From Calditrichota bacterium (GTDB lineage Bacteria; Calditrichota; Calditrichia; RBG-13-44-9; J042), in the NCBI GenBank assembly GCA_013150955.1, contig JAADJD010000010.1, forward strand, positions 1-64,000: a stretch of DNA of 64,000 nt, in the 5' to 3' direction. Under the pieces are notes generated by a model that was not told where the DNA came from, ran no database searches, and saw only the letters and a program-made list of their open reading frames with translations. The translations under genes and the position numbers were made by a program. Of the stretch, positions 34,936-43,557 are shown one piece after another. The first letter of the stretch is position 1, and every line of letters starts with the position of its first letter.

Positions 34936-37038
34936 ATGGAAACTCCAACGCTGTCGCGTGCGAAAAGGCGTGCCCCCGTTCAGTTACCGTTTCGGTCGGT
35001 TGGTGATGCGCGCTCGCATCCGCAGCTGGTTGGCGAACGGTTACTGCGCCAATGGAATACCCTGTTTATTCGATTGAATCAGTGGGTTAAGACGGCACTG
35101 CCCGATACGTTAAACCCCTTTGCCCAGATGGGGGCGGTGGCAAACACCACGTTTGTGATCGCTCTGATTTCCGGCATTCTGCTTCTGTTCTGGTATAGTC
35201 CCAGCATTCATTACGCATACGACTCGCTGGAGTCCATGCGCACCTCTTCCTTTCTGGGACAGTTGATGCGCTCCCTGCACCGTTACAGTTCCGATGCCTG
35301 CATCCTGTTCATGGTATTACATGCCTTTCAGGTGCTTTTTGCCGGGAAGTTTAGTGGGCCGCGCTGGCTGGCCTGGGTTTCGGGCGTGGTGCTGGCAGGA
35401 CTGCTCTGGGTGGATGGCTGGCTGGGGTACTGGCTGGTCTGGGATCAGCGTGCCCAGCTGGTGGCACTGGGTTCCGCCCGGATGCTGGATGTGCTGCCCT
35501 TTTTTGCCGATCCTCTTTCCCGATCTTTTTTAACCAATGAAAGTGTCAACTCCCTGCTCTTCTTCCTGGTCTTTTTTATGCACATGCTGATTCCTCTGGG
35601 CATCGGGATTGCTCTGTGGATTCACATCATGCGATTAAACCGTTCGGTATTTTTTACCCGGGCGAAATTAACCTGGGCCATTTTGATTTCGCTAACAATC
35701 TTATCGGTGATTTATCCCGCCACTTCGGCACCCCGCGCCGATATGCTCACCGTTCCCGACAAACTGACCATTGATTGGTTCTACCTGTTTCCGCTCTTTC
35801 TCACCGATCGGCTGGAGGGCGGCATGTTGTGGATGATAACGTTGGTGCTCACCGTTCTGGTTACCGCCGTGCCATGGTTGCTGCAAAGGCGGAAATCCCC
35901 GGTGGCCAGGGTGCTGGAAAGCCGGTGCAATGGATGCACGCAGTGCTACCAGGATTGCCCCTACAATGCCATTACCATGATGCCCCGTGCCGATCGGGAA
36001 GAACCGTACGCGTCGGTGGATCCTGCCCGCTGTGTGGGGTGCGGGATTTGCGTGGGCTCCTGCGATCCCGCAGGTGTGACCTATCCGTTACTGGAACCGC
36101 TGGATATCCGGCAGTGGATCAATCAGGTTCTGGAAGCGTCTTCGCCGGGGCAGACCCCGCCTTATCTGGCCTTTATTTGTGCCGAATCCGCCGGTGCCGA
36201 TCTGCAATTGAATGCAGCCGGAGAAAGTCCCGAATTACCCGGATATCGGATATTGCCGGTTCCCTGTGCCGGGTGGGTACATCCGTTGCTGATCGAACGC
36301 GCGGTACGCAAGGGTGCTGCCGGAGTGCTGATCGTCAGTTGCGATCTGGATCCTTATTGTCGCAAGGGAGTGGAGTGGACAGCCGAACGACTGGATGGAG
36401 AACGCAAGCCCGCCCTGCGAAAAGAAAAAGTAGGGGACACACCGGTGTACCATCTGCGTGTGGATCGCACCGAAAAGGATGCGTTTTTAAAAGCCGCACG
36501 GCAGTTCCAGCAGGAGGGCCGCATACCACAGCGATCTCCACGTAGCCGATTCTATCGCTGGACGGTGGCGGCGGTACTGGTGTTGGGACTGAGCCTGGCC
36601 ACGGTTGTTCCCAGCGATGCCTGGTATCCCACCGTTGTACCGGAACATCCGGAGGTGGTGGTGTCCTTCAAACATCCCGGTCAGCTGGTGGAGCAATCGG
36701 CGGCCACCCAGAAAAGCAATGACGAATTGTTACCCCACATGCGGGGTGCGGCATCCATCCAGCGGGTTCGGGTGCCTGTTAGAATGCGAATTTTTGTGGA
36801 TGGGAAGGAAGTGCTGAACAAATCCTATCGTCCCGGTGGCCTGTTTAATGATGGCACCAGCCTGGCCATTGAAAAGCTACCCATTCCCGAAGGGCGTCAT
36901 CGGGTGCGCATTGAAATTGGGGATAGCCCCGATCCCGACGAATGGAACTATGTGGATGAACGGGAAGTGGTGTTGGACAGCAATACCCGGCGCCATGTGG
37001 TGATGTTCGATAGGGTTAGTGGATTCAGGTGGTATTAA
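34936..37038 (+). CDS. Cytochrome b - 2[4Fe-4S] ferredoxin - MvhD fusion protein
   Basis: A 700-residue fusion. Residues about 50-325 form a bc1-type cytochrome b. Both heme pairs are HX13H (LHRYSSDACILFMVLH; FMHMLIPLGIGIALWIH). The Qo-site PEWY counterpart is IDWFY. Residues about 330-385 form a dicluster ferredoxin (CNGCTQCYQDCP, CVGCGICVGSCDP). Residues about 405-520 match the MvhD/FlpD hydrogenase delta domain (FICAESAGADLQ, PVPCAGWVHPLLIERAVRKGAAGVLIVSCD). A further helix (VAAVLVLGLSLATVV) and a beta-rich C-terminal domain of about 140 residues follow. It would join a quinone-reactive cytochrome b to a cytosolic electron-entry site. It sits 13 bases after the SCO gene. Confidence 0.88.
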   Translation: METPTLSRAKRRAPVQLPFRSVGDARSHPQLVGERLLRQWNTLFIRLNQWVKTALPDTLNPFAQMGAVANTTFVIALISGILLLFWYSPSIHYAYDSLESMRTSSFLGQLMRSLHRYSSDACILFMVLHAFQVLFAGKFSGPRWLAWVSGVVLAGLLWVDGWLGYWLVWDQRAQLVALGSARMLDVLPFFADPLSRSFLTNESVNSLLFFLVFFMHMLIPLGIGIALWIHIMRLNRSVFFTRAKLTWAILISLTILSVIYPATSAPRADMLTVPDKLTIDWFYLFPLFLTDRLEGGMLWMITLVLTVLVTAVPWLLQRRKSPVARVLESRCNGCTQCYQDCPYNAITMMPRADREEPYASVDPARCVGCGICVGSCDPAGVTYPLLEPLDIRQWINQVLEASSPGQTPPYLAFICAESAGADLQLNAAGESPELPGYRILPVPCAGWVHPLLIERAVRKGAAGVLIVSCDLDPYCRKGVEWTAERLDGERKPALRKEKVGDTPVYHLRVDRTEKDAFLKAARQFQQEGRIPQRSPRSRFYRWTVAAVLVLGLSLATVVPSDAWYPTVVPEHPEVVVSFKHPGQLVEQSAATQKSNDELLPHMRGAASIQRVRVPVRMRIFVDGKEVLNKSYRPGGLFNDGTSLAIEKLPIPEGRHRVRIEIGDSPDPDEWNYVDEREVVLDSNTRRHVVMFDRVSGFRWY

Positions 37039-37052
37039 GGCCTGAAGCATTA

Positions 37053-37220
37053 TTCCAGATTATGCATTAGACCACGAATTGCACGAATTAACACAAATAA
37101 AAATAATCAAATACATTAAATAAGATCTGGATGAAAATTTGTTTCAGGGTATATTCACGATTTTGTGGGTATGGTTTGGTTTTATTCGCGTGGTTTGTGG
37201 TTTAACGCTTTATTTGGGAT
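37053..37220 (+). repeat. Dispersed intergenic repeat, copy R6
   Basis: A full forward copy. It starts TTCCAGATTATGCATTAG, has the core ACATTAAATAAGATCTGGAT, then GAAAATTTGTTTC, and ends TTTAACGCTTTATTTGGGAT. Confidence 0.88.
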
Positions 37221-37433
37221 TATTCCTGATTTAAACCCGGAATTAAAATTGGAGGGCAGGGGAACCGGCGCACCTTCCCGCCCCGGGGACAACATTGCCT
37301 GAGGATGACAGCCTGATTCCTGAGGGAGGATTTCCACCCGCTTCATAGATCTAATCCCGGGAGATGTTTGCCGGGATTGGCGGATCAATCGCCATTATTC
37401 CGATGATGAATCACAGGCAACAATGCCTAAAAC

Positions 37434-37832
37434 CTAACCAAGAGGAAACATTTTTAAATTTTGAATTCTGGAGAAATGTTGAGTATTTAAGGTGGCCAAT
37501 GGTACGTCCAGTGTTATTGAGGTGGCAGCAATAAGTATATCCAGTACATTGATAAGCTTATTTTGACGCTTCAAATCACGATAAATTTCGGCGGCACATT
37601 CACTTTCCTGCATGCTAAATTCCACAATTAAAAATAAACTTAATAATTGCTTCATATCTCTTGACAGTTGTGGAGATGTTGCGCCGCAAAGAAGCTCGTA
37701 ATGGGTGATAATGGAAATGAACAAATGATCGCAGGCGTCAAATAAAGCATAGAGGTGGGTGCGGGATTTGTTTTGTTTCCTGAAGAAATCGATGATAATG
37801 GATGAATCGATTAATACTCCTCTGGCTCCCAA
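37434..37832 (-). CDS. vapC: VapC-like PIN-domain ribonuclease toxin
   Basis: A 132-residue PIN domain. Conserved acidic residues are in the N-terminal VLIDSSIIIDFF, the mid HYELLCGA, and NVLDILIAATSI, with the C-terminal LATLNTQHF strand as in VapC. These chelate the metal used to cut RNA. The start is TTG at 37832, inside the end of the antitoxin frame. The AAAAAGGGG at spacing 7 upstream supports it. No ATG is available near the domain start. The overlap ensures translational coupling with the antitoxin upstream. The base composition is AT-richer than most neighbours, as is common for transferred toxin pairs. Confidence 0.87.
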   Translation of the reverse strand: MGARGVLIDSSIIIDFFRKQNKSRTHLYALFDACDHLFISIITHYELLCGATSPQLSRDMKQLLSLFLIVEFSMQESECAAEIYRDLKRQNKLINVLDILIAATSITLDVPLATLNTQHFSRIQNLKMFPLG

Positions 37833-38053
37833 TGTGCCAGCCCCTTTTTGACCTGTTTAATTTCCTTTAAATCTTCATCACAATACGTTCCCAGACTATT
37901 CAAGATCCTTTTCCACTGCTTTCTTCTGGATTGATAACCTGGCATCAATATAATAATGTCGAATACCTGACCTTCCTTTAACGGGGGGATTTTGTCGATA
38001 ATTTTTAACCGTCCTTGACTGTCCACAGTTGCTTTTGTTTGTAACCACGCCAT
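37811..38053 (-). CDS. Antitoxin partner of the VapC-like toxin
   Basis: An 80-residue protein. The N-terminal half (KATVDSQGRLKIIDKIPPLKEGQVFDIIIL) looks like a small DNA-binding beta fold of AbrB/DUF-type antitoxins. The C-terminal half (KRILNSLGTYCDEDLKEIKQVKKGLAHWE) is charged and helical, as needed to wrap the toxin. The frame overlaps the toxin start by 22 bases. Function is inferred mainly from its place next to the PIN-domain gene. The ATG at 38053 lacks a strong ribosome-binding site. Confidence 0.75.
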   Translation of the reverse strand: MAWLQTKATVDSQGRLKIIDKIPPLKEGQVFDIIILMPGYQSRRKQWKRILNSLGTYCDEDLKEIKQVKKGLAHWEPEEY

Positions 38054-38164
38054 GGTAATTTTTGATTTTTGTTAATAATATTAAATTCGGAGTTCCTTTG
38101 CAAATTAATTTTTTGAATGGAAATAAACGATGGCTGATGTGCATCAGGATATTTGAATACCTTT

Positions 38165-38333
38165 AATCCAAATAATGCGTTAAACCACGAATCACACGAA
38201 TAAATCCGAATAATATCAACAAAATAGCGATAAAATCCCGGAACACATTTTTTATCCGGATATCATCAAACGGATTTTATTAATTTTGTTCGCGTTCATT
38301 CGTGTCATTCGTAGGCGGATGCATAATCTGGGA
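38165..38333 (-). repeat. Dispersed intergenic repeat, copy R7
   Basis: A full reverse copy beginning AATCCAAATAATGCG and ending GCATAATCTGGGAT, with core CACATTTTTTATCCGG, then CAAACGGATTTTATTAAT. It follows the antitoxin start region. Confidence 0.87.
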
Positions 38334-38478
38334 TAAAGATTTTGTTTGGTTTCCGGGGATTTGTGCGTATTGGGGTCCATTGACATGCATTCGGGGTCGA
38401 ATACCGAATTTGAGTTTTACTTGCCCAATCAGGGGGTGGACTCTTAACTTGCATTTAACCATACCAGTGAGGGGACAA

Positions 38479-39054
38479 ATGAGGGGTTTAACATTCTGGC
38501 TGGTGATTTTTCATCAACTATTGTTTCAGGGGATGTTTGGGATTCGCAACGTGACCCTGCGGCGAAAAATCGGACAACCTATTCGGGGGAAAAACATCGA
38601 GGCCCGATTGTCCATCATCTTTTTCGCCCTGTTTATCGCAATGGCCATTGGCATCAGTGCCTATCCGGGAGCACCAGGCACCTTTCGGGTCATGAGTCCG
38701 TCCCTTTCCATGGGATTGGGTGGGTTCCTCTTACTGATCAGCCTGTTTCTTTCTCTGGCAGCATTGATTGGATTGAGGGATTCCTGGCGTGTGGGAGTGG
38801 TGGATGGTCAGCGGACAGAACTCATCACCGATGGTATTTATCGATTGACCCGAAATCCTTATTTTGTATCCTACCTGCTGATGTTTTTCGGCTACACCTT
38901 GCTGCTCCAGAATGTCATCCTGCTGGTGCTGTCATGCATTGCGTTTGGGTTCATCCACTGGATGATTCGGAGGGAAGAGTCGTATCTGACCGAAGTACAT
39001 GGGGAACGATATCTGGAATATAAACGGCGGGTACCCCGTTATTTGTTCTTTTGA
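38479..39054 (+). CDS. Isoprenylcysteine methyltransferase-like membrane methyltransferase
   Basis: A 191-residue polytopic protein of the ICMT/PEMT family. Helices include LSIIFFALFIAMAIGISAY, GGFLLLISLFLSLAALIGL and VSYLLMFFGYTLLLQ. The SAM- and substrate-binding signature is at the C-terminus: TDGIYRLTRNPYFVSYLL and RREESYLTEVHGERYLEYKRRVPRYL. The substrate (lipid, isoprenoid or protein cysteine) cannot be told. The start is the ATG at 38479 preceded by TGAGGGGACAA; the frame extends upstream into repeat R7, but that part is not protein-like. A preceding 140-base region shows no other gene. Confidence 0.83.
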   Translation: MRGLTFWLVIFHQLLFQGMFGIRNVTLRRKIGQPIRGKNIEARLSIIFFALFIAMAIGISAYPGAPGTFRVMSPSLSMGLGGFLLLISLFLSLAALIGLRDSWRVGVVDGQRTELITDGIYRLTRNPYFVSYLLMFFGYTLLLQNVILLVLSCIAFGFIHWMIRREESYLTEVHGERYLEYKRRVPRYLFF

Positions 39055-39298
39055 CCGCTGAGGAGATTGAGTCTCTCGCTCCGGACAATTATCCGTCTGC
39101 CAGGCCCGGTCGAAAAGGGAATGCGGCTTTCCACTGCCAGCCACTCCATTCACTATCCGGAGCAACCATCCGGCCCACAATCATGAATTGGGCTAATTAA
39201 TCTTTGGTCTACCTGAATCCCGGCCGGGAATGGTACTCCACCAACTCCCACGTGCGGTCTCCTCCGGTTCCCAATCTGACAGCTTTTTTAACCTGTTT
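39055..39298. other. Intergenic stretch without recognised feature
   Basis: These 244 bases lie between the ICMT-like gene and repeat R8. No gene, tRNA-like fold or terminator was recognised. Confidence 0.45.
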
Positions 39299-39531
39299 AA
39301 CCCGGATAATGCGTTAGGCACGAATGACACGCATTAACACGAATAAAATTAAAAAAATACATTGGATTATATCTGGATGAAAATGTGTTTCGAGGTTTAA
39401 TCGCGATTTAATTGATATTTTGGGTTTTACTCGCGGGATTCACGGTTTCATGCAAAATTTATGTTTAACTATTTGTTGATATTTTTCAAATGTATTCACG
39501 GGATTCGTGACTTATTGCATTATTTGGGTTC
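39299..39531 (+). repeat. Dispersed intergenic repeat, copy R8 with extra right end
   Basis: A full forward copy (AACCCGGATAATGCG at the left, core ACATTGGATTATATCTGGAT) whose right end is followed by a second partial right end. The second one (about 39471-39531) reads TTGTTGATATTTTTCAAATG, then CACGGGATTCGTGAC and GCATTATTTGGGTT. Confidence 0.87.
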
Positions 39532-39576
39532 ATTTCCACCCACGCAGACCTTTTTTCTTTCGATTTCGGCCGTTCG

Positions 39577-40194
39577 TTAACAGTCTCCAGATCCTAACCA
39601 CCTGCGGGCATCCGCCATGGTGTCAATGTCCCGATGAATGCCCGGATCGTTTACCGGGACCTCAACGACCTGCTCGACAAAGCGCTGCATCAGCTGGCGG
39701 GCACCAGCATCCCCCTGCAGGGCGAGCAGTTCAGGGGTCAGTTTCTGGTGAACGATGACCGGATTTCCCCGGCGGCGTTGATACACTGGCAGGACGATAC
39801 CCGCATCTGGATGTTGCAGGAACACCTCGCAAAGGGCACGAATGGTCTGTGGCAGCACAAAGGGCATGTCTGCCAGGTAGAACAGGTAGCCCTGGACACC
39901 CCCTTTAACGGCCTGCACACCTGCCCGAATCGACGAAGATATTCCTGTCCGAAAATCGAGGTTCCGCACGATCTGAACAGGGCGGTTTTGCAGCAGGGGG
40001 AGCATCCGGTCGGCATCTTTCCCCAGCACCACAATCCGTTCCCGAAACGGCAACGCGCTCAGCCGATCCACCACGGTTTCCAGCACCGTGTCTTTTTCGC
40101 AGGGGAGCAGGAGCTTGTTTTGCTTTCCCATGCGGCGGGATTCCCCGGCCGCCAGAACAATGGCCACAATGGGCCAGCGGATGGTCGTGTTCAA
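39577..40194 (-). CDS. MocA-like molybdopterin nucleotidyltransferase
   Basis: A 205-residue protein of the NTP_transf_3 family. The signature IVLAAGESRRMGKQNKLLLP is followed by DADRMLPLLQN, FRTGISSSIRAGVQAV, the metal-binding YLADMPFVLPQTI and the product loop RRRGNPVIV, then GDAGARQLM. MocA makes molybdopterin cytosine dinucleotide, and YgfJ-type relatives belong to selenium-dependent molybdenum hydroxylase maturation. TTG at 40194 with AGAGG six bases upstream is the best start; upstream sequence in this frame runs antisense to selD. It is divergent from selD, which fits the selenium link, but the specificity is inferred. Confidence 0.82.
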   Translation of the reverse strand: MNTTIRWPIVAIVLAAGESRRMGKQNKLLLPCEKDTVLETVVDRLSALPFRERIVVLGKDADRMLPLLQNRPVQIVRNLDFRTGISSSIRAGVQAVKGGVQGYLFYLADMPFVLPQTIRALCEVFLQHPDAGIVLPVYQRRRGNPVIVHQKLTPELLALQGDAGARQLMQRFVEQVVEVPVNDPGIHRDIDTMADARRWLGSGDC

Positions 40195-40282
40195 ATGCAC
40201 CCTCTTCAGTACAATTTGTTTCAGTTGAATATACAACGGCAAAGCCTTAAATTGAAATTTCGGATGCAAAATTGGAGAAACG

Positions 40283-41377
40283 GTGAAAAAACAGAGCACC
40301 AATCTGGACCGCCAGGAAATTTTTAAACTGACCCACCTGGTGACCTGCGCCGGTTGAGCCTCCAAATTGGGTCCAGCGGAGCTGGACAGGATATTGCAGC
40401 AGCTACCGGAACAGAACGATCCGTCACTGCTGGTGGGACTGGCATCGCACGACGATGCCGGGGTGTATCGATTATCCGATGAACAGGTCCTGATTCAAAC
40501 GGTGGATTTTTTTACACCCGTGGTGGATAATCCCCGGGATTTTGGAAGGATTGCGGTGGCCAATGCGCTGAGCGATATTTACGCCATGGGCGGCCGGCCC
40601 ATCACAGCGTTGAATATTGTGGGCTTTCCGGCAGAACGGGTGGATCTGAACGTGCTGGGGGAAATATTGGTCGGAGGAATGGAAAAATTGGCGGAGGCGG
40701 GTGTAGCGCTTCTGGGCGGTCACTCAGTAAAGGATCCCGAACTTAAGTTTGGGGTAGCCGTGACCGGTCTGGCGCATCCCGACGAGGTGGTGACCAATGC
40801 CGGTGCGCGGCCGGGGGATGGCATTCTATTAACCAAACCACTGGGCAGTGGCATTTTGACCACCGCCCTGAAGAATAACCGGCTTTCATCAAAACAGCTG
40901 GAAGCGGTAACCCGGGTAATGGCTCAGCTTAATGACAGGGCGTCTCAGATAATGAAGCGGTACCAGGTCCACGCCTGCACCGATGTGACCGGTTTTGGAT
41001 TGCTGGGGCACTTGCTGGAGGTGGTTCGGGCCAGCGAGGTCAGCGCCCGGCTGTGGATGGACCGGATCCCCTTGCTGGAAGGCGCGTTGGAACTGGCGGC
41101 TCAGGGGCATCTTCCAGGGGGTCTGCAGGCCAATCGCCAATATGCAGAACCTCACGCCCGCATTTCGGAAGCCCTGTCCCCCGAACAAAAGGCGTTACTT
41201 TATGATCCCCAGACTTCGGGAGGACTGTTAATTTGTGTCCCCCGCCCGCACGTCCGGACGTGTCTGCAGGAGCTGAAGGCCGTTTATCCTCAATCCGCTC
41301 TGATCGGCGAAATTCGTCCACCAGCGGAGGTGGCCATCGAAGTGGTCCCCCGGTCAGAAACGCCACGGGGAATTTAA
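40283..41377 (+). CDS. selD: Selenophosphate synthase, selenocysteine-containing (in-frame TGA at 40355)
   Basis: A 364-residue selenide, water dikinase, making selenophosphate from selenide and ATP. The frame starts at GTG 40283 (GGAG upstream) and contains TGA at 40355-40357 as codon 25. The context LTHLVTC-A-G-U-A-S-KLGP is exactly the SelD active-site loop, where other enzymes have Cys or Sec before the Lys. After it come GLASHDDAGVY, QTVDFFTPVVD, ANALSDIYAMGG and DVTGFGLLGHL. Reading from the next start (40367) would lose the catalytic loop, so the TGA is translated as selenocysteine. A perfect hairpin follows 13 bases after the TGA. SelA, SelB and tRNA-Sec must be encoded elsewhere. Confidence 0.95.
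40371..40387 (+). promoter_or_regulatory. Candidate bacterial SECIS hairpin
   Basis: GTCCAGC (40371-40377) and GCTGGAC (40381-40387) form a perfect 7-bp stem around a GGA loop, starting 13 bases after the selenocysteine TGA. Bacterial SECIS elements sit within the coding sequence just after the UGA with a guanine in the apical loop. Whether it binds SelB cannot be shown here. Confidence 0.65.
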
Positions 41378-41389
41378 GAGGGGACTGGC

Positions 41390-41449
41390 ATGAACCATTT
41401 TTTTAAAATTGTGTTTCCATTTGCAGGACGTTTTAGGACAATTTGTTGA
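41390..41449 (+). CDS. Possible 19-residue phenylalanine-rich leader peptide
   Basis: ATG at 41390 has AGAGGGGACTGGC upstream and ends TGA at 41447. The peptide has five Phe in 19 residues (MNHFFKIVFPFAGRF). It lies in the 92-base gap between selD and mvaD. It could be translated for coupling, but nothing shows attenuator structure. It may be chance. Confidence 0.25.
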   Translation: MNHFFKIVFPFAGRFRTIC

Positions 41450-41469
41450 GCACAACAGGATGAACAATC

Positions 41470-42468
41470 ATGGAGATCGGGAAGAAAATCACCGCCCTGG
41501 CGCATCCCAACATTGCGCTGGTGAAATACTGGGGCAAACGTCAAAAACGGGGCAATTTGCCGGCGGTGGGATCCATTTCGATTACTCTGGATACGCTTTA
41601 CTCCCGAACCACGTTGACTCTGGACCCCTCACTGTCCAGCGATGTGTTTTATTTGAACGGCGCTCCGGGACCGGAAAATCAGCAGCGCCGGGTACAGACA
41701 TTTCTGGACTTATTTCGTCAGCGATCGGGTCAACAGGTATTTGCCCGGGTGGATAGCGAAAACAACTTCCCCACGGCTGCGGGATTGGCCTCGTCAGCAT
41801 CGGGATTTGCTGCACTGGCGGTGGCCGCCAATCGGGCGTTTCAGCTCGATTTATCGCCGCGGGAACTTTCGATGATTGCCCGTCAGGGATCCGGATCTGC
41901 GGCCCGATCCATTTTTGGAGGATTTGTGGAAATGCACGCCGGCGAAGATCCCGATGGCTCCGATGCGTTTGCAGAACCCCTGCTCCCTCCGGAAGCCTGG
42001 CCACTCCACGTGGTTATCTGCATTACCAGCACATCCGAAAAAGATATCGGCTCCACCGAAGGCATGGAACGGACTGCAAGCACTTCGCCATTTTACGAGG
42101 CCTGGGTGCAGGCATCGGTCAAGGATCTGGCCGAGATGCGACAGGCACTCCTGGCCCGGGACTTTGAGAAGTTGGCCGAGATTTCCGAACATAGCTGCCT
42201 GAAAATGCACGGCCTGGCCATGTCTGCCCGTCCGGGGATTGTATACTGGAACGGTACCACGGTGGAGCTGATGCATCACATTCGGCGGTTGCGCCATCAG
42301 GGGATTCCCGTATTTTTTACCATCGATGCGGGGCCCCAGGTGAAGGCCATTTGCCTGCCCGAGGCCCTGGAGCAGGTGCGCCGGGAGCTGGGGGGCATTC
42401 CCGGCGTACATCGTCTGTTTATTACCGGACTGGGTAAAGAAGCACGAATAATAGAGGACGATTCGTGA
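41470..42468 (+). CDS. mvaD: Diphosphomevalonate decarboxylase
   Basis: A 332-residue GHMP-fold enzyme that converts mevalonate diphosphate to isopentenyl diphosphate. Family motifs are ALVKYWGKR near the N-terminus, the phosphate loop NNFPTAAGLASSASGFAAL, GSGSAARSIFGGFVEM, the STEGMERT region and FFTIDAGPQVK. This decarboxylase set distinguishes it from the kinases of the same fold. First gene of the mevalonate operon. Its stop overlaps the next start codon (GTGA at 42465-42468). Confidence 0.95.
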   Translation: MEIGKKITALAHPNIALVKYWGKRQKRGNLPAVGSISITLDTLYSRTTLTLDPSLSSDVFYLNGAPGPENQQRRVQTFLDLFRQRSGQQVFARVDSENNFPTAAGLASSASGFAALAVAANRAFQLDLSPRELSMIARQGSGSAARSIFGGFVEMHAGEDPDGSDAFAEPLLPPEAWPLHVVICITSTSEKDIGSTEGMERTASTSPFYEAWVQASVKDLAEMRQALLARDFEKLAEISEHSCLKMHGLAMSARPGIVYWNGTTVELMHHIRRLRHQGIPVFFTIDAGPQVKAICLPEALEQVRRELGGIPGVHRLFITGLGKEARIIEDDS

Positions 42469-43541
42469 ATGCGACGACGCGGGCACCAGGGAAATTGATT
42501 TTGCTGGGAGAGTATGCGGTATTACGGGGTGCACCGGCACTGGTGACGGCGGTGGGACGTTACGCCCGGGTGCAGTTTCGCCCGGCATCCACTCCGCACA
42601 TTTGCCTGTCTGCACCGGAAATCGGGGTAAAGCAGGTGCTTCTGGAGGCAACCCCTCTGGGACAGGTTCGGTTTACCCATCCTCAGCCGCCGGAATGGGT
42701 TCGCAAAACCGCCTTTGTGCGTGCCGCCCTTGAAGTGGCCTGGCAGTGGTATCGGGAACGGGAAGTCGCCTTCCCCGCTTTTGAGCTCGACATTTCCACC
42801 CGCGAATTTTTTACGGATGACGGGCAGAAGCTGGGTCTGGGATCCAGTGCCGCGGTGACGGTCGCCATACTGGCAGGGCTTTTCGAAAATCTAATTCCGG
42901 GTGGCCGAACGTCCCCGGAATACGCGGAGTCCCTCCTGCTGGCGGCGCTTCAGGCGCATCAGCGGGCACAGGGACGCATGGGAAGCGGCGTGGATATTGC
43001 CGCCAGCACCATGGGACGGACGCTGGTGTACCGGATGCCCCCAATCCCCAACACGCTACCGGCCACCATTGAATATGTCCCCATTCCGACCAATCTCCAT
43101 ATGTTATTTGTGTGGACCGGGCAACCGGCCGCCACCCCGGAAATGCTTCAGCGGATCGAAGCATTTCAGCGACAATTTCCAGAAACGCATGCAAAGATTT
43201 TTGCCGAATTGATCGCACTCTCTGAACAGGGGGCGGATGCGTTCGTGCATCAGAACGTGGGTGCCTTTCTGGAGATTGTTGAACTCTATTATCAGATGTT
43301 CGTAAAACTAACCGAAAAAAGTCAGGCCCCGATAATATCCGATATACACCGGGACATTGCGGAACGGGTACGGCATCGGGGGGTGGTGTACAAGCCCTCA
43401 GGTGCCGGTGGTGGCGATTTTGGGATTGTTTTTTCCGACGATCTGGCCGAAATTGAACAGGCCAGAAACATGTTGACATCCGCTGGATACACCGTTTTTG
43501 ATTTACCGATTGATGTTGAAGGAGTGTACATAAATTCATAA
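42465..43541 (+). CDS. Phosphomevalonate kinase
   Basis: A 358-residue GHMP kinase. APGKLILLGEYAVLRGAPALV at the N-terminus, the ATP loop KLGLGSSAAVTVA, GSGVDIAAST and the C-terminal KPSGAGGGDFGI are typical of bacterial phosphomevalonate kinase (GHMP type). It phosphorylates mevalonate-5-phosphate. GTG start at 42465 overlaps the stop of mvaD by four bases, so the two are translationally coupled. The fusion gene downstream starts 16 bases after its stop. Confidence 0.92.
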   Translation: MNATTRAPGKLILLGEYAVLRGAPALVTAVGRYARVQFRPASTPHICLSAPEIGVKQVLLEATPLGQVRFTHPQPPEWVRKTAFVRAALEVAWQWYREREVAFPAFELDISTREFFTDDGQKLGLGSSAAVTVAILAGLFENLIPGGRTSPEYAESLLLAALQAHQRAQGRMGSGVDIAASTMGRTLVYRMPPIPNTLPATIEYVPIPTNLHMLFVWTGQPAATPEMLQRIEAFQRQFPETHAKIFAELIALSEQGADAFVHQNVGAFLEIVELYYQMFVKLTEKSQAPIISDIHRDIAERVRHRGVVYKPSGAGGGDFGIVFSDDLAEIEQARNMLTSAGYTVFDLPIDVEGVYINS

Positions 43542-43557
43542 CGCGAGGGAAGCAACA

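Noticed and set aside
37230-37433. GC-rich stretch with partial hairpins resembling a riboswitch
   Set aside because: The arms do not pair well and no conserved box of a known riboswitch or tRNA was found.
38302-38478. N-terminal extension of the ICMT-like gene
   Set aside because: The extension reads through the end of repeat R7, while an ATG with a ribosome-binding site lies at 38479.
40367-41377. SelD starting at TTG 40367
   Set aside because: This start removes the glycine-rich active-site loop; the GTG at 40283 with TGA read as Sec restores the full conserved sequence.
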